DNA from: Pantoea coffeiphila | GTDB taxonomy: Bacteria > Pseudomonadota > Gammaproteobacteria > Enterobacterales > Enterobacteriaceae | Assembly: GCF_016909495.1 (NCBI RefSeq) | Contig: NZ_JAFBFW010000005.1 | Location: 310,001-374,000, forward strand | Reading direction: 5' to 3' | Length of the DNA stretch: 64,000 nt | Shown here: in pieces, positions 18,787 through 27,582 of the stretch | Position numbering within the stretch: position 1 is the stretch's first letter | Layout of the letters: every line of letters begins with the position of its first letter | The notes under the pieces: model-generated | The model's input: the letters and a program-made list of their open reading frames with translations, nothing else | Database searches by the model: none | Told to the model about the DNA's origin: nothing | Program-made: the position numbers and the translations under genes

Positions 18787-19052
18787 GATCGGGGGTCCTT
18801 GTGCATCGCGAAAAATTGCCAGTGCATACTGTAGCAAAAAAGCGTTAATAGAGGACAAATCGCTGTCATTGGTGGATCTGCTGATTCATCGTAAAGAAAC
18901 GGAAAAAGCCCGTTTGTGTTGAGGTTTTATCCCCCTGTGGCACAGGGTTTTATGGTTGTTGCATGGCGGGGTACGCGTGCTATCATCCGGGGCAGACATT
19001 TTCAACACCCTGACAAATCAACCTTGTTTCAACCTTGATGAGAATGACAACT

Positions 19053-20006
19053 ATGACGGACAAATTATCCTCCCTGCGTCAGATCACTACCGTTGTTGCC
19101 GATACCGGCGACATCGCTGCGATGAAACTCTACAAACCGCAGGATGCAACCACTAACCCTTCTCTGATCCTCAGCGCTGCCCAGATCCCAGAATACCGCA
19201 AGCTTATCGATGAAGCCGTTACCTGGGCGCGCGAGCAGAGCAGCGACAAAGAAGCGCAGGTTTCTTTTGCCGCGGACAAACTGGCCGTCAACATCGGTCT
19301 GGAAATCCTTAAGCTGGTTCCGGGTCGTATCTCTACCGAAGTGGATGCACGTCTGTCTTACGACACCGAAGGCAGCATCGCGAAAGCGCGTAGCCTGATC
19401 AAACTGTACAACGATGCCGGCATCAGCAACGACCGCATCCTGATCAAACTGGCTTCGACCTGGCAGGGCATCCGTGCCGCCGAGCAGCTGGAAAAAGAAG
19501 GCATCAACTGTAACCTGACCCTGCTGTTCTCCTTCGCTCAGGCGCGCGCCTGTGCTGAAGCTGGCGTGTACCTGATCTCGCCATTCGTTGGCCGTATCCT
19601 CGACTGGTACAAAGCTAACACCGATAAGAAAGAGTACGCGCCGGCTGAAGATCCAGGCGTGATCTCCGTGACTGAAATCTACGAATACTACAAGCAGCAC
19701 GGTTACGAAACCGTGGTGATGGGCGCAAGCTTCCGTAACGTAGGTGAAATCATTGAACTGGCCGGCTGCGACCGTCTGACCATCTCTCCGGGCCTGCTGA
19801 AAGAGCTGGCTGAGACCGAAGGCAGCATCGAGCGCAAACTGTCTTACACCGGTGAAGTGAAAGCACGTCCGGCGAAAATGACCGAGTCTGAGTTCCTGTG
19901 GCAGCACAACCAGGACCCAATGGCGGTTCAGAAACTGGCTGAAGGCATCCGTAACTTTGCCGTAGACCAGGGCAAACTCGATAAGATGATTGCTGACCTG
20001 CTGTAA
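19053..20006 (+). CDS. talB: Transaldolase B
   Basis: Pentose-phosphate enzyme that transfers dihydroxyacetone between sedoheptulose 7-phosphate and glyceraldehyde 3-phosphate through a lysine Schiff base. The product has 317 residues, as in E. coli. Visible features are [10 protein letters not shown] near residue 31, [19 protein letters not shown] with the catalytic Lys132, and [15 protein letters not shown] chose ATG 19053 ([20 protein letters not shown]); the TTG, ATG and ATG codons just upstream in frame would only add a few residues. Codon use is strongly biased toward preferred codons, as expected for a highly expressed gene. Confidence 0.97.
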   Translation: MTDKLSSLRQITTVVADTGDIAAMKLYKPQDATTNPSLILSAAQIPEYRKLIDEAVTWAREQSSDKEAQVSFAADKLAVNIGLEILKLVPGRISTEVDARLSYDTEGSIAKARSLIKLYNDAGISNDRILIKLASTWQGIRAAEQLEKEGINCNLTLLFSFAQARACAEAGVYLISPFVGRILDWYKANTDKKEYAPAEDPGVISVTEIYEYYKQHGYETVVMGASFRNVGEIIELAGCDRLTISPGLLKELAETEGSIERKLSYTGEVKARPAKMTESEFLWQHNQDPMAVQKLAEGIRNFAVDQGKLDKMIADLL

Positions 20007-20021
20007 TTCCCGCTAGTTCTT

Positions 20022-20048
20022 ACGGTGGCCCGTTCGGGCCGCCGTCTT
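20022..20048 (+). terminator. Likely talB terminator
   Basis: ACGGTGGCCC / GGGCCGCCGT (20022-20045, near-perfect pairing around a short TTC-type loop) lies 16 bp past talB. The following T tract (CTTATTCT) is weak. It stands between talB and the convergent fimbrial operon. Confidence 0.65.
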
Positions 20049-20055
20049 ATTCTCT

Positions 20056-21156
20056 TCAGTCATAGACAAAATTGACCATCGCCGTTGTGCGAACGGGCCC
20101 ACTGCTCAGCTGTCGTCTGTTGTAAACGTAGTACCAGGCAAACATCGGTATCGTTAATTTCGTTGGAACCTGCTCCTGAGCGGCATAAGCAAATAGTGGC
20201 GTCGCATCACCGATGTCCGTTGGTGACGCGCTGAATTTTATCGGCGTTGCACTGGTGACTTTCTGAATGCGAATGCCTACACCGGTGGCGCTGCCGGGAT
20301 CGGGAGAAATCAGCGTGCTGTTATCGGTGGGTAAAATATTGGTGCTGCTCAGATAGGCACTCATCGCCCTCGATGTTGCGCCGTAAACCTGTCCGGCACA
20401 GCTAAAATTAAGCGTAAATAACTTTTTGGCATTTTCGCCTGCAATCAGGGAGGACATGTTGATGTCATTCATCACGATGGTCTTATTATCATCATCAAAA
20501 CTGCAGGTGGTAACGCGCTTAACGAATCGGATCATCAGTGGTTTGTAGTATATGTCGTAGTTATGAGTCGGCCACGTCCAGTTGAAAACAAAATAGGCGA
20601 AGTCACTGATCATGCGGGCAATGTTTTGCAGAACCGTTAATCCGGTGCTGTCCTGAGCAATAACAACCGGGTTTATTCTGGCAATATCATTATTGACCAC
20701 CATGACGTTTTTGGTTGGTACGGTTTTCATTAATTTAAGGGTAATAGTAAAATTAGCGTCAATATCCGATCCTTTATTTGTCCCGACATTAGGATGATTT
20801 TCTTGCGGAGACAGATTGCTGATATCCAGGCTGACATAGGCATCACCAGGGAACTTAAGATAAATCGTTTGTTGCGTATAAGGTGAAGAGTTATCAACCG
20901 AGTTCTTGCCGCCTATAATTCCCCATGCCGGCATCGTACAGGTGAAAGTACCTGGATAAAGTGTTGTTTCTGAGAAAGAAGAAAAACCGCTAAAGTTCAA
21001 TGCATCACTGGCATCGTAGTAGATCGGCATCGCCGTAACGGGTGATTTTTGTATACAGTTAGCCCGGGATTTTATTGGCAGTGAGATAAACAGAAACAGC
21101 AGAGTGAAAAACATTATCCTTACTCTGCCTGCCGGGGAACGGATAATATTATGCAT
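20056..21156 (-). CDS. Fimbrial tip adhesin or minor fimbrial subunit
   Basis: Last gene of the chaperone-usher operon. From ATG 21156 it encodes 366 residues with a hydrophobic N-terminus (MFFTLLFLFISLPIKSRA) ending in a likely signal cleavage site. The length, about twice that of a pilin, fits a two-domain adhesin: an N-terminal receptor-binding lectin-like part and a C-terminal pilin part (VTTCSFDD, then LNFSCAGQVYG, then VGIRIQK). The end NFVYD is a typical pilin beta-strand terminus. A GTG 4 codons upstream (21168) is an alternative start. It follows the usher after a short gap. Receptor specificity cannot be read from sequence. The DNA is AT-richer than the core genes. Confidence 0.8.
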   Translation of the reverse strand: MHNIIRSPAGRVRIMFFTLLFLFISLPIKSRANCIQKSPVTAMPIYYDASDALNFSGFSSFSETTLYPGTFTCTMPAWGIIGGKNSVDNSSPYTQQTIYLKFPGDAYVSLDISNLSPQENHPNVGTNKGSDIDANFTITLKLMKTVPTKNVMVVNNDIARINPVVIAQDSTGLTVLQNIARMISDFAYFVFNWTWPTHNYDIYYKPLMIRFVKRVTTCSFDDDNKTIVMNDINMSSLIAGENAKKLFTLNFSCAGQVYGATSRAMSAYLSSTNILPTDNSTLISPDPGSATGVGIRIQKVTSATPIKFSASPTDIGDATPLFAYAAQEQVPTKLTIPMFAWYYVYNRRQLSSGPVRTTAMVNFVYD

Positions 21157-21174
21157 GCGGATTCTCACTGTTGA

Positions 21175-23610
21175 TTACAGACAATGATTAATATTCCCGG
21201 ATAGCTCCGTACCCGGATGGCTAACCGTGCAGGTACGATCGCTACTGCTGCTCAGATGCACAATGACCTGTGCGGGTAGCTGATTGCTGCGGATGAAAAT
21301 AATGCTTCCCTGGCCAACGTATCCCAGTTCATCACCTCGACTATTTGTGACGCTGGTTCCAAAAGGTAATGGTGTATTGCTACCTTCTACCGCACGGAAA
21401 ATAAACGTTTTTCTCTGGTCGGTTTCAAATTTAACGTAATTAATCGATCCGGAATAAGGCACGATGTCTTTGCGATTTCCGACCAGTTGAGCACCATCGC
21501 CAGGATTCGTGGTATCGAGGGTTAAAGCATTTTTACGGTAGGGGGATATATAGGGAATTAAGGCCTTCCCCTGGCTGTTTGTCATAATGGTGGCATCGCT
21601 GTTTACCGTTGCGTTGGCTACCCCAGGCGCATCAACGATGGCGTAGGTATCCCCCATCTGGTTAGCAAAGAGCAAGCCTCCCCGCCACGCTACCAGACTC
21701 CCCGTCATACCCACTCCGGCCTGGTGAAAGGAGGAGGACTGGCTGTATGAGGCATTCAGTGTTGAAGCGTTAGCGCGATAGCTGGCGTTAGTATTCACCG
21801 TGGTGCCACCACCATGATTATTCGCCATATCAAGATTATAATTCCATTGGTTGCTTTTTCCGGCGGTGCCGCTGATACCAAGATCGCTGTTAGTATAATT
21901 TTTCCCATCCATTGTGGCGTTGGTTGTCAAATAGACGGGAGCTTCAAATAAGCTAAATGGAATAGATAGCCCGGCATAGTAGCGCATCTCTTCTCGATAT
22001 TTATTATCCCGTGTTCGGCTGAACGACGTATTGTAAGTGATATCATGGAAGGTGTTTGAATAACCAATCTGATACTCTTTACTTGGTTTTCTGTTTCCCC
22101 AATAGTTTCTTATCGTTCCCGAAAAGAAGAAGGAACCTGCTGCGCCGCCGAGATTCTGATTAATATTAAAGTTGAGGCTGTTCTTCTGATTTATCGTACT
22201 GTAATCCGTATTTTTGCTATCGTTACTTTCTCTTTGCACGGCATCCTCCAGGGTTAGAAATCCTCCGGTGGAATAACGATAAGCAGCAACGGCAATATTG
22301 GTTCCTGAACTGGCAATGAATTTACTGAAAGCCAGTCGATAACTCTGGCCGGTGTTTTTGGGCTGATGTCGGGTGGCGTCCTGGCTGGCCCAGGTGGCAT
22401 CCAGGGAAATAGCGCCAAAAGGCAGGTTTAACCCTGTGCCAATCAGGGCGGAGTGATAGTGATTGCTGCCAATACCACCGGTATAAAGGGTAAAGAGGTT
22501 TGAAATACCTCGACGCCAGGTTCCCTGAAGGAAATCCGGGTGCGATCCAATCCCAGGAATACGCACTTGACCCATAGTGAGGTTGTAGACGTTGACTCCC
22601 GGTTTTAACATATCGGGGACTGAAGAGTAGGGGACGATAAAGCGCTGTATTCGCCCATCTGCTTCATCGACTTCAACATGTAAATCACCGCCGGAACCCG
22701 TTGGCAGGATATCGTTTATCGCAAAAGGGCCCGGAGAGACACTTTGCTGATAGATAGATACACCATTTTGAATGATTTTAACCAACGCATTGGTTTGGGC
22801 TACGCCGTGAACGACAGGAGCAAAGCCCTGTAGCGAGTCTGGAAACATACGGATATCGGTGCCCAAACTGACGCCACGAAATCTATAGGAATCAAAGAGA
22901 TCTGAGGTGGTATAGCTATCTCCCAGGCGCATCTGGGAATCGATGCTACTAAAGTTTCGCTGTATGTAGCGTGTGTTGTTCTTCCACTGGGACTTACCCG
23001 CAGAGGAATAGTTGTAAACGCTGTTATCACGCAGCTGCCAACCGAGCAGATTAAAACCACTGTTTAATGAGATATATGCGCTGTCTTCACTTTTTTGATT
23101 ATGCGAAGCAGCGTGATAGTAATTCGCCTGATAGGACAAAAGATAGCCCGGGATGCCCTGCTGCCAGAATTTAGGATCAACGTATCCTTCCCATTTGGTG
23201 TTAAGCGATTCCTGAGGAACGATAAGATTGACGCGCAGCTGTCCAGAGTCGAAACTGCTTTTTATACCGTTCGGAAGTTTGTATATATTCACCAGTTCCC
23301 CGGGTTTCTTTTTCTTATCCTGCCAGGGCTCCTTAATCCCTAAACGATCGAAATCTGTTTTGCTGATGCGAATGTCATTATTACTGCTGAAAATTTTGCT
23401 TTTATAATTTCCCTTCCATTCATTGTTAACGTAAATGTCAACGTCGTATGCTCCCGGTGGAACGTCACCCTCTTTATAAAACTGTGATAGATCGGAGTTT
23501 TTAGCTTTACCCTGAAGAAAATTAGTATTAAAGGATAATCCGTAAGCAGTGTGCTGAATGAGCAGGATTAAAAATAATATTTCATTTTTATTGATTAATC
23601 GGCGATTCAT
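21175..23610 (-). CDS. Fimbrial outer-membrane usher protein (FimD/PapC family)
   Basis: An 811-residue outer-membrane usher that assembles and secretes pilus subunits. The N-terminus has a signal segment followed by LSFNTNFLQGKAKNSDLSQF, the usual usher start, and YDVDIYVNNEWKGN. The central pore and plug region includes RFRGVSLGTDIRMFPDSLQG, PVVHGVAQTNALVKIIQNG and GPFAINDILPTGSGGDLHVE, all classic usher motifs. The C-terminal part has PFGTSVTNSRGDELGYVGQ, and two cysteines close to the end (TCTVSH, NHCL) fit the conserved terminal disulfide. Start and stop overlap: its ATG shares one base with the chaperone stop (TAATG). Confidence 0.94.
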   Translation of the reverse strand: MNRRLINKNEILFLILLIQHTAYGLSFNTNFLQGKAKNSDLSQFYKEGDVPPGAYDVDIYVNNEWKGNYKSKIFSSNNDIRISKTDFDRLGIKEPWQDKKKKPGELVNIYKLPNGIKSSFDSGQLRVNLIVPQESLNTKWEGYVDPKFWQQGIPGYLLSYQANYYHAASHNQKSEDSAYISLNSGFNLLGWQLRDNSVYNYSSAGKSQWKNNTRYIQRNFSSIDSQMRLGDSYTTSDLFDSYRFRGVSLGTDIRMFPDSLQGFAPVVHGVAQTNALVKIIQNGVSIYQQSVSPGPFAINDILPTGSGGDLHVEVDEADGRIQRFIVPYSSVPDMLKPGVNVYNLTMGQVRIPGIGSHPDFLQGTWRRGISNLFTLYTGGIGSNHYHSALIGTGLNLPFGAISLDATWASQDATRHQPKNTGQSYRLAFSKFIASSGTNIAVAAYRYSTGGFLTLEDAVQRESNDSKNTDYSTINQKNSLNFNINQNLGGAAGSFFFSGTIRNYWGNRKPSKEYQIGYSNTFHDITYNTSFSRTRDNKYREEMRYYAGLSIPFSLFEAPVYLTTNATMDGKNYTNSDLGISGTAGKSNQWNYNLDMANNHGGGTTVNTNASYRANASTLNASYSQSSSFHQAGVGMTGSLVAWRGGLLFANQMGDTYAIVDAPGVANATVNSDATIMTNSQGKALIPYISPYRKNALTLDTTNPGDGAQLVGNRKDIVPYSGSINYVKFETDQRKTFIFRAVEGSNTPLPFGTSVTNSRGDELGYVGQGSIIFIRSNQLPAQVIVHLSSSSDRTCTVSHPGTELSGNINHCL

Positions 23611-24302
23611 TATTTTATTTCTTTTTCAGTGCTTATGTTTGCGCCATAGTCATTGATATAAACAACTGAAATTCGATCTCCCGCTCGTAATGCGATGTTA
23701 ATGGCAATCGATTTCTGAGAAAACGGAGAGATCATTAATCCTTCACTTAGTAAATTTTTTTTTGATGAAGCGGGAGTGATTGCAGAGAGCGTCAGGTAAT
23801 AAGGCGTTGTATTATCGATGTTTAACTGGTCTCCTTTGTTATAGATACTGATTTTTTTAACCATGTCACTGACAGGAATTTTTAGTCCTGTGGGTCGGAA
23901 AAAGAATTTTATTCGTGATTTTATCGCTAGTTGCATAACGCTTCTTCCACGAAGATTTTCCGGCTCAGGCGGAATGTCCAGAACATTTAAATAAAAAACA
24001 GATTCGCGATCCTTAGCCTGATTACCGCCGATATATTTTACTTTAAGCTGTTGACCGCTGTGACCTGAAACCTTAACAACGGGAGGCATGAGTAAAAACG
24101 GCACGTTTGCTGTCTCCGGAGTCGAGTTTGGATCTCCGTCATCAATCCACGCCTGTACCAGAGAGGGTTCAGAACCGTTATTGAGCAATTGCACTGAGAT
24201 CTCTTTGCTATCAGATGGATAAATCTCACGTGTCGCACTAATAATAACGTTTGCGTGAGAAACGAAAGGGATTAATACTGTAGCCAGTAAAAACTTTCTC
24301 AT
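23610..24302 (-). CDS. Periplasmic fimbrial chaperone (PapD/FimC family)
   Basis: A 230-residue chaperone with signal peptide MRKFLLATVLIPFVSHA and the two-domain immunoglobulin fold. The subunit-binding strand region LLMPPVVKVSGHSGQQLKV and the family signature ESVFYLNVLDIPP are visible; the shorter loop before this signature suggests an FGS-type rather than FGL-type chaperone. LAIKSRIKFFFRPTGL, the second family signature, is also present. It donates a strand to fold pilus subunits and hands them to the usher, which is translated from the overlapping TAATG. Confidence 0.93.
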   Translation of the reverse strand: MRKFLLATVLIPFVSHANVIISATREIYPSDSKEISVQLLNNGSEPSLVQAWIDDGDPNSTPETANVPFLLMPPVVKVSGHSGQQLKVKYIGGNQAKDRESVFYLNVLDIPPEPENLRGRSVMQLAIKSRIKFFFRPTGLKIPVSDMVKKISIYNKGDQLNIDNTTPYYLTLSAITPASSKKNLLSEGLMISPFSQKSIAINIALRAGDRISVVYINDYGANISTEKEIK

Positions 24303-24334
24303 GATACAATCGCTCAGTTTATTAAAGTCCGGAA

Positions 24335-24928
24335 TTACAGGTATGAAACGCTGTAAGTCACCATCGTTCTGACCGTTCCGGCCTGGGCTGGTTTAGTATC
24401 AACTTTATAATATTTTGCGTAAAAATTTAGCGTGTCGGGTTTTGATGTGTTACCTGCCAGTTTTGTATCCAGTGCCTGGTTTAGCATTATGGGTTGAGTT
24501 TCTGAATCTTGTAATACAATGGCGATGCCAACATTATTTGCCTGCCCATTAGGGCCATTTTCCTGGTTGATAAGGTATTTACCATCATTAGAAATCGTAT
24601 TAGATGATGAGAACTGAATTTTCAATGTGGGTGCGGGTTGTGTCCCACCCGCAGCGGCGCTTTGTGCGGATGAACAGTTAGAGAAGTCCAGAGAGAATGC
24701 TTTCTTCTCTGTATCAATCAGCCCCTCTGCTGTCCCTGCCTGCTCGGTGGTAATGGGATTAAGTGCAACCGAGAGCGAAGCTGGATTATTACCATTAATC
24801 GTACAGGTCGAGTCTGTTACCGCTCCAGTAAAGTTGATGGTTCCACCGGATACGTTTGTTGAAGCTAAAGATGTGTAACTAAATACCGTTAAGGACACGG
24901 CCGAACTAATCGTAATGATCTTATTCAT
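24335..24928 (-). CDS. Major fimbrial subunit (pilin)
   Basis: First gene of the fimbrial operon, encoding 197 residues. The signal peptide (MNKIITISSAVSLTVFSYTSLA) precedes STNVSGGTINFTGAVTDSTC, the standard type-1-like pilin start. Two cysteines (STCTIN and FSNCSS) form the usual disulfide, and the C-terminus VRTMVTYSVSYL has the alternating pattern with a penultimate tyrosine used in donor-strand exchange. The 32-bp gap to the chaperone fits a single transcript. Its position and abundance-type sequence suggest it forms the shaft. Confidence 0.9.
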   Translation of the reverse strand: MNKIITISSAVSLTVFSYTSLASTNVSGGTINFTGAVTDSTCTINGNNPASLSVALNPITTEQAGTAEGLIDTEKKAFSLDFSNCSSAQSAAAGGTQPAPTLKIQFSSSNTISNDGKYLINQENGPNGQANNVGIAIVLQDSETQPIMLNQALDTKLAGNTSKPDTLNFYAKYYKVDTKPAQAGTVRTMVTYSVSYL

Positions 24929-25327
24929 TTTTCGTTCCTGATTGATGAGTTATTCCTTTTTGGGGGAATGTATTTTTTAACTGATTCATAATAATGAAAA
25001 GTACCTGGGTGTTCACTAAGTCAGTGTGGTTATATAAAGTCACACCTCCTGAAATTAACATGAGCATCCATGTTAGTTAATGTTGTTATTTGTTTTACGC
25101 AAAAAAAGCGATTATCGAATTTTCATTATTATAGATTGGTGTTAATTGATTATTTATATTTTTCCGTTTTGTAATTTGATGTATTTTTATGTTGTTAAAA
25201 ATAAATAGTGTGAAATTCAGATCTGATTTTTTTTTAGGTTTATCATGATTCAGTGTATTATTTAGCGAAGATAAACTTACAAACACCGACCTCATTGATT
25301 TCAGTCGGTCTGAATGGTGATAACGCA
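24929..25327. other. AT-rich intergenic region between fimbrial operon and mog
   Basis: About 400 bp of notably AT-rich DNA holding the divergent promoters of the fimbrial operon (minus) and mog (plus). I looked for the paired short inverted repeats of a fim-type invertible switch and for a recombinase gene and found neither. A small inverted repeat ACCGAC/GTCGGT (25285-25309) sits just before mog. A short minus-strand ORF here has no recognisable features. AT-rich DNA of this kind is a likely H-NS target, but that is inference. Confidence 0.6.
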
Positions 25328-25915
25328 ATGAATACACTACGCATAGGATTGATTTCAGTATCCGATCGCGCGGCAAACGGCATCTATCAGGATCTGGGGC
25401 TGCCCGCGCTGGAAGCCTGGCTTTCTGAAGCGCTATCCACGCCGTTCAAAATTGAGAAGCGGCTGGTCCCCGATGAGCAGCCGATGATTGAGCAGGCAAT
25501 TTGTGAGCTGGTCGATGAACTGTTTTGTCATCTGGTGCTGACCACCGGTGGCACCGGGCCTGCTCGCCGCGACGTGACGCCCGATGCCACACTCGCGATT
25601 GCCGATCGCGAGATGCCCGGGTTTGGCGAACAAATGCGTCAAATCAGCCTGAATTTTGTTCCTACCGCGATTCTTTCCCGTCAGGTTGGTGTGATTCGCA
25701 AACAGTCGCTGGTGATTAATCTGCCCGGCCAGCCGAAATCGATCAAAGAGACGCTGGAAGGGCTGAAGGATGAGCAGGGCAAGACGGTTGTGCACGGTAT
25801 TTTTGCCAGCGTGCCTTACTGTGTTCAACTGCTGGACGGGCCTTATATAGAGACCAATCCACAGGTAGTAGCAGCATTTAGGCCAAAAAGCGCCCGGCGC
25901 GAGACAAACAGCTAA
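25328..25915 (+). CDS. mog: Molybdopterin adenylyltransferase Mog
   Basis: Activates molybdopterin by adenylation before molybdate insertion in molybdenum-cofactor synthesis. The product is 195 residues, the E. coli length. The MoCF fold signature TTGGTGPARRDVTPDATLA lies near residues 72-90, and DREMPGFGEQMRQISL and LPGQPKSIKETLEG are family motifs. I chose ATG 25328 (MNTLRIGLISVSDRA) over an in-frame start at 25253, which would add unrelated residues encoded by AT-rich DNA. Confidence 0.96.
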   Translation: MNTLRIGLISVSDRAANGIYQDLGLPALEAWLSEALSTPFKIEKRLVPDEQPMIEQAICELVDELFCHLVLTTGGTGPARRDVTPDATLAIADREMPGFGEQMRQISLNFVPTAILSRQVGVIRKQSLVINLPGQPKSIKETLEGLKDEQGKTVVHGIFASVPYCVQLLDGPYIETNPQVVAAFRPKSARRETNS

Positions 25916-26042
25916 AAAACAGGATTCTCAGGTATAAGATCCAGTGCTGTCTGGTGTAGAAGATAATTGCCGTTATAGTAAGCATAGCTTTACAAGGTGA
26001 ATTATTTTTCTTCTCTCTGACTATGGATTTACTCGAAGAATC

Positions 26043-27347
26043 ATGGATCAAGAACAAGCTCGACCTCTGAACCGACAGGATTACAAAACCCTGGTGCTCG
26101 CCGCGCTCGGTGGCGCGCTGGAGTTCTACGACTTTATTATCTTCGTCTTTTTTGCAGCGGTAATCGGCGAACTGTTTTTCCCCGCCGATATTCCGGAATG
26201 GCTACGCCAGCTGCAAACCTTTGCTATTTTTGCTGCCGGCTATCTTGCGCGTCCGCTGGGCGGCCTGATTATGGCCCACTTTGGCGACAGCAAAGGGCGC
26301 AAGAAAATGTTCAGCCTGAGTATTCTGTTGATGGCACTGCCAACGCTGGCGATGGGGCTTCTGCCCACCTACGCGACGCTGGGCATCGCTGCACCTGTTC
26401 TGCTGCTGTTAATGCGCGTGCTGCAGGGGGCAGCTATTGGTGGTGAGGTTCCCGGTGCCTGGGTGTTTGTGGCCGAACACGTGCCGCAAAAGCGCGTGGG
26501 TTTTGCCTGCGGCACGCTGACCGCCGGGCTGACCTTTGGCATTCTGCTGGGTTCGCTGGTTGCCACATTGATTAATACCAGCATGACCCCGCAGGCTATT
26601 GCTGAGCACGGCTGGCGTATTCCATTCCTGCTCGGTGGTGCCTTTGGCCTGCTGGCGATGTACCTGCGCCGCTGGCTGCATGAAACGCCGGTATTTACCC
26701 AAATGCAGCAGCGCAAAACCTTATCGGATGAGCTGCCGCTGAAAACGGTGATTGCCAGCCACCGCCAGAGCGTGGTGGTGTCCATGCTGCTGACGTGGCT
26801 GCTCTCAGCCTGCATTGTGGTGGTTCTTTTAATGGCACCCGTGCTGCTGCAAAAGCTCCACGGCCTGCCCGCAGCACTGACCTTACAGGCCAATAGCCTG
26901 GCGACGATAATGCTGATTTTCGGCTGCATTATTTCCGGCGCGTTGGTCGATCGCGTTGGTGCAGCAACCACGCTGATCGTCGGCAGCCTGTTGCTGGCGG
27001 TGGCCAGCTGGACGTTCTTTACCGTTGCCGCCGAGTATCCGGCCTGGCTGTTCAGCGCCTATGCGCTGGCCGGTCTGTGCGTTGGCGTTGTGGGCGTGGT
27101 GCCTTTCGTGATGGTGTCGGCCTTTCCGCCCGCGGTCCGTTTTACCGGTATCTCCTTCTCTTACAATCTCTCGTATGCCATTTTCGGTGGGCTGACGCCG
27201 ATCATGGTCACGCTGATGATGAAGCTGACGCCGATGGCACCGGCTTATTACGTGCTGGGGCTGGCCGGTGTCGGTGTACTGGTGGGTTTATGGCTCAAAC
27301 GGGAGTCCGCGCAGCGTGTCCTGTTAAAGCAGGTGAACGCGCAGTAA
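26043..27347 (+). CDS. MFS transporter, metabolite:proton symporter type
   Basis: A 434-residue inner-membrane protein with about 12 hydrophobic segments. FGDSKGRKKMF between segments 2 and 3 is MFS motif A, and LEFYDFIIFVFFAAVIGELFF plus RVLQGAAIGGEVPGAWVFVAEH are typical of the metabolite:H+ symporter subfamily (relatives of ShiA, ProP and KgtP). The substrate cannot be read from sequence; small carboxylates or osmolytes are usual in the group. It stands alone between mog and dnaK, where E. coli carries satP and yaaW, and ends at a strong terminator. Confidence 0.85.
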   Translation: MDQEQARPLNRQDYKTLVLAALGGALEFYDFIIFVFFAAVIGELFFPADIPEWLRQLQTFAIFAAGYLARPLGGLIMAHFGDSKGRKKMFSLSILLMALPTLAMGLLPTYATLGIAAPVLLLLMRVLQGAAIGGEVPGAWVFVAEHVPQKRVGFACGTLTAGLTFGILLGSLVATLINTSMTPQAIAEHGWRIPFLLGGAFGLLAMYLRRWLHETPVFTQMQQRKTLSDELPLKTVIASHRQSVVVSMLLTWLLSACIVVVLLMAPVLLQKLHGLPAALTLQANSLATIMLIFGCIISGALVDRVGAATTLIVGSLLLAVASWTFFTVAAEYPAWLFSAYALAGLCVGVVGVVPFVMVSAFPPAVRFTGISFSYNLSYAIFGGLTPIMVTLMMKLTPMAPAYYVLGLAGVGVLVGLWLKRESAQRVLLKQVNAQ

Positions 27348-27370
27348 CCGCTTTTTTACCGTGGTTAAAC

Positions 27371-27400
27371 CGGACTGGCCTGCGCCGGTCCGTTTTTTTT
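27371..27400 (+). terminator. Rho-independent terminator of the MFS gene
   Basis: CGGACTGGC (27371-27379) pairs with GCCGGTCCG (27384-27392), one wobble pair, 4-base loop, followed by eight T. It isolates the MFS gene from dnaK. Confidence 0.9.
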
Positions 27401-27428
27401 CAATAAAAACGAATTTTTTTTGCTGTTG

Positions 27429-27459
27429 CCCCTTGATGCGGCGCCTGGCGGCCCCATCT
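27429..27459 (+). promoter_or_regulatory. Sigma-32 heat-shock promoter of dnaK-dnaJ
   Basis: CCCCTTGATG (27429-27438) and CCCCATCTT (27452-27460) are separated by 13 bp, close to the sigma-32 consensus (CTTGAAA and CCCATNT) and very like the E. coli dnaK P1 promoter. The start of dnaK is about 120 bp downstream. Confidence 0.9.
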
Positions 27460-27582
27460 TATTTGGCATCCGAGGCTACGGACCTGGAAAAAAGAGCGGG
27501 ATGAGCAGTTGAAACTGTGAAAAATGCCCGCATTTAAGGTTCATAACCTGATTTGAAATGAATTTAAGTGGGAGACGTTTAG

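Noticed and set aside
24929..25327. fimS-type invertible promoter switch
   Set aside because: No pair of inverted repeats flanking the fimbrial promoter and no fimB/fimE-like recombinase could be seen.
25095..25376. Minus-strand 93-codon ORF upstream of the fimbrial operon
   Set aside because: It lies in AT-rich intergenic DNA, overlaps the mog start, and is Asn/Ile/Lys-rich without features; most likely chance.
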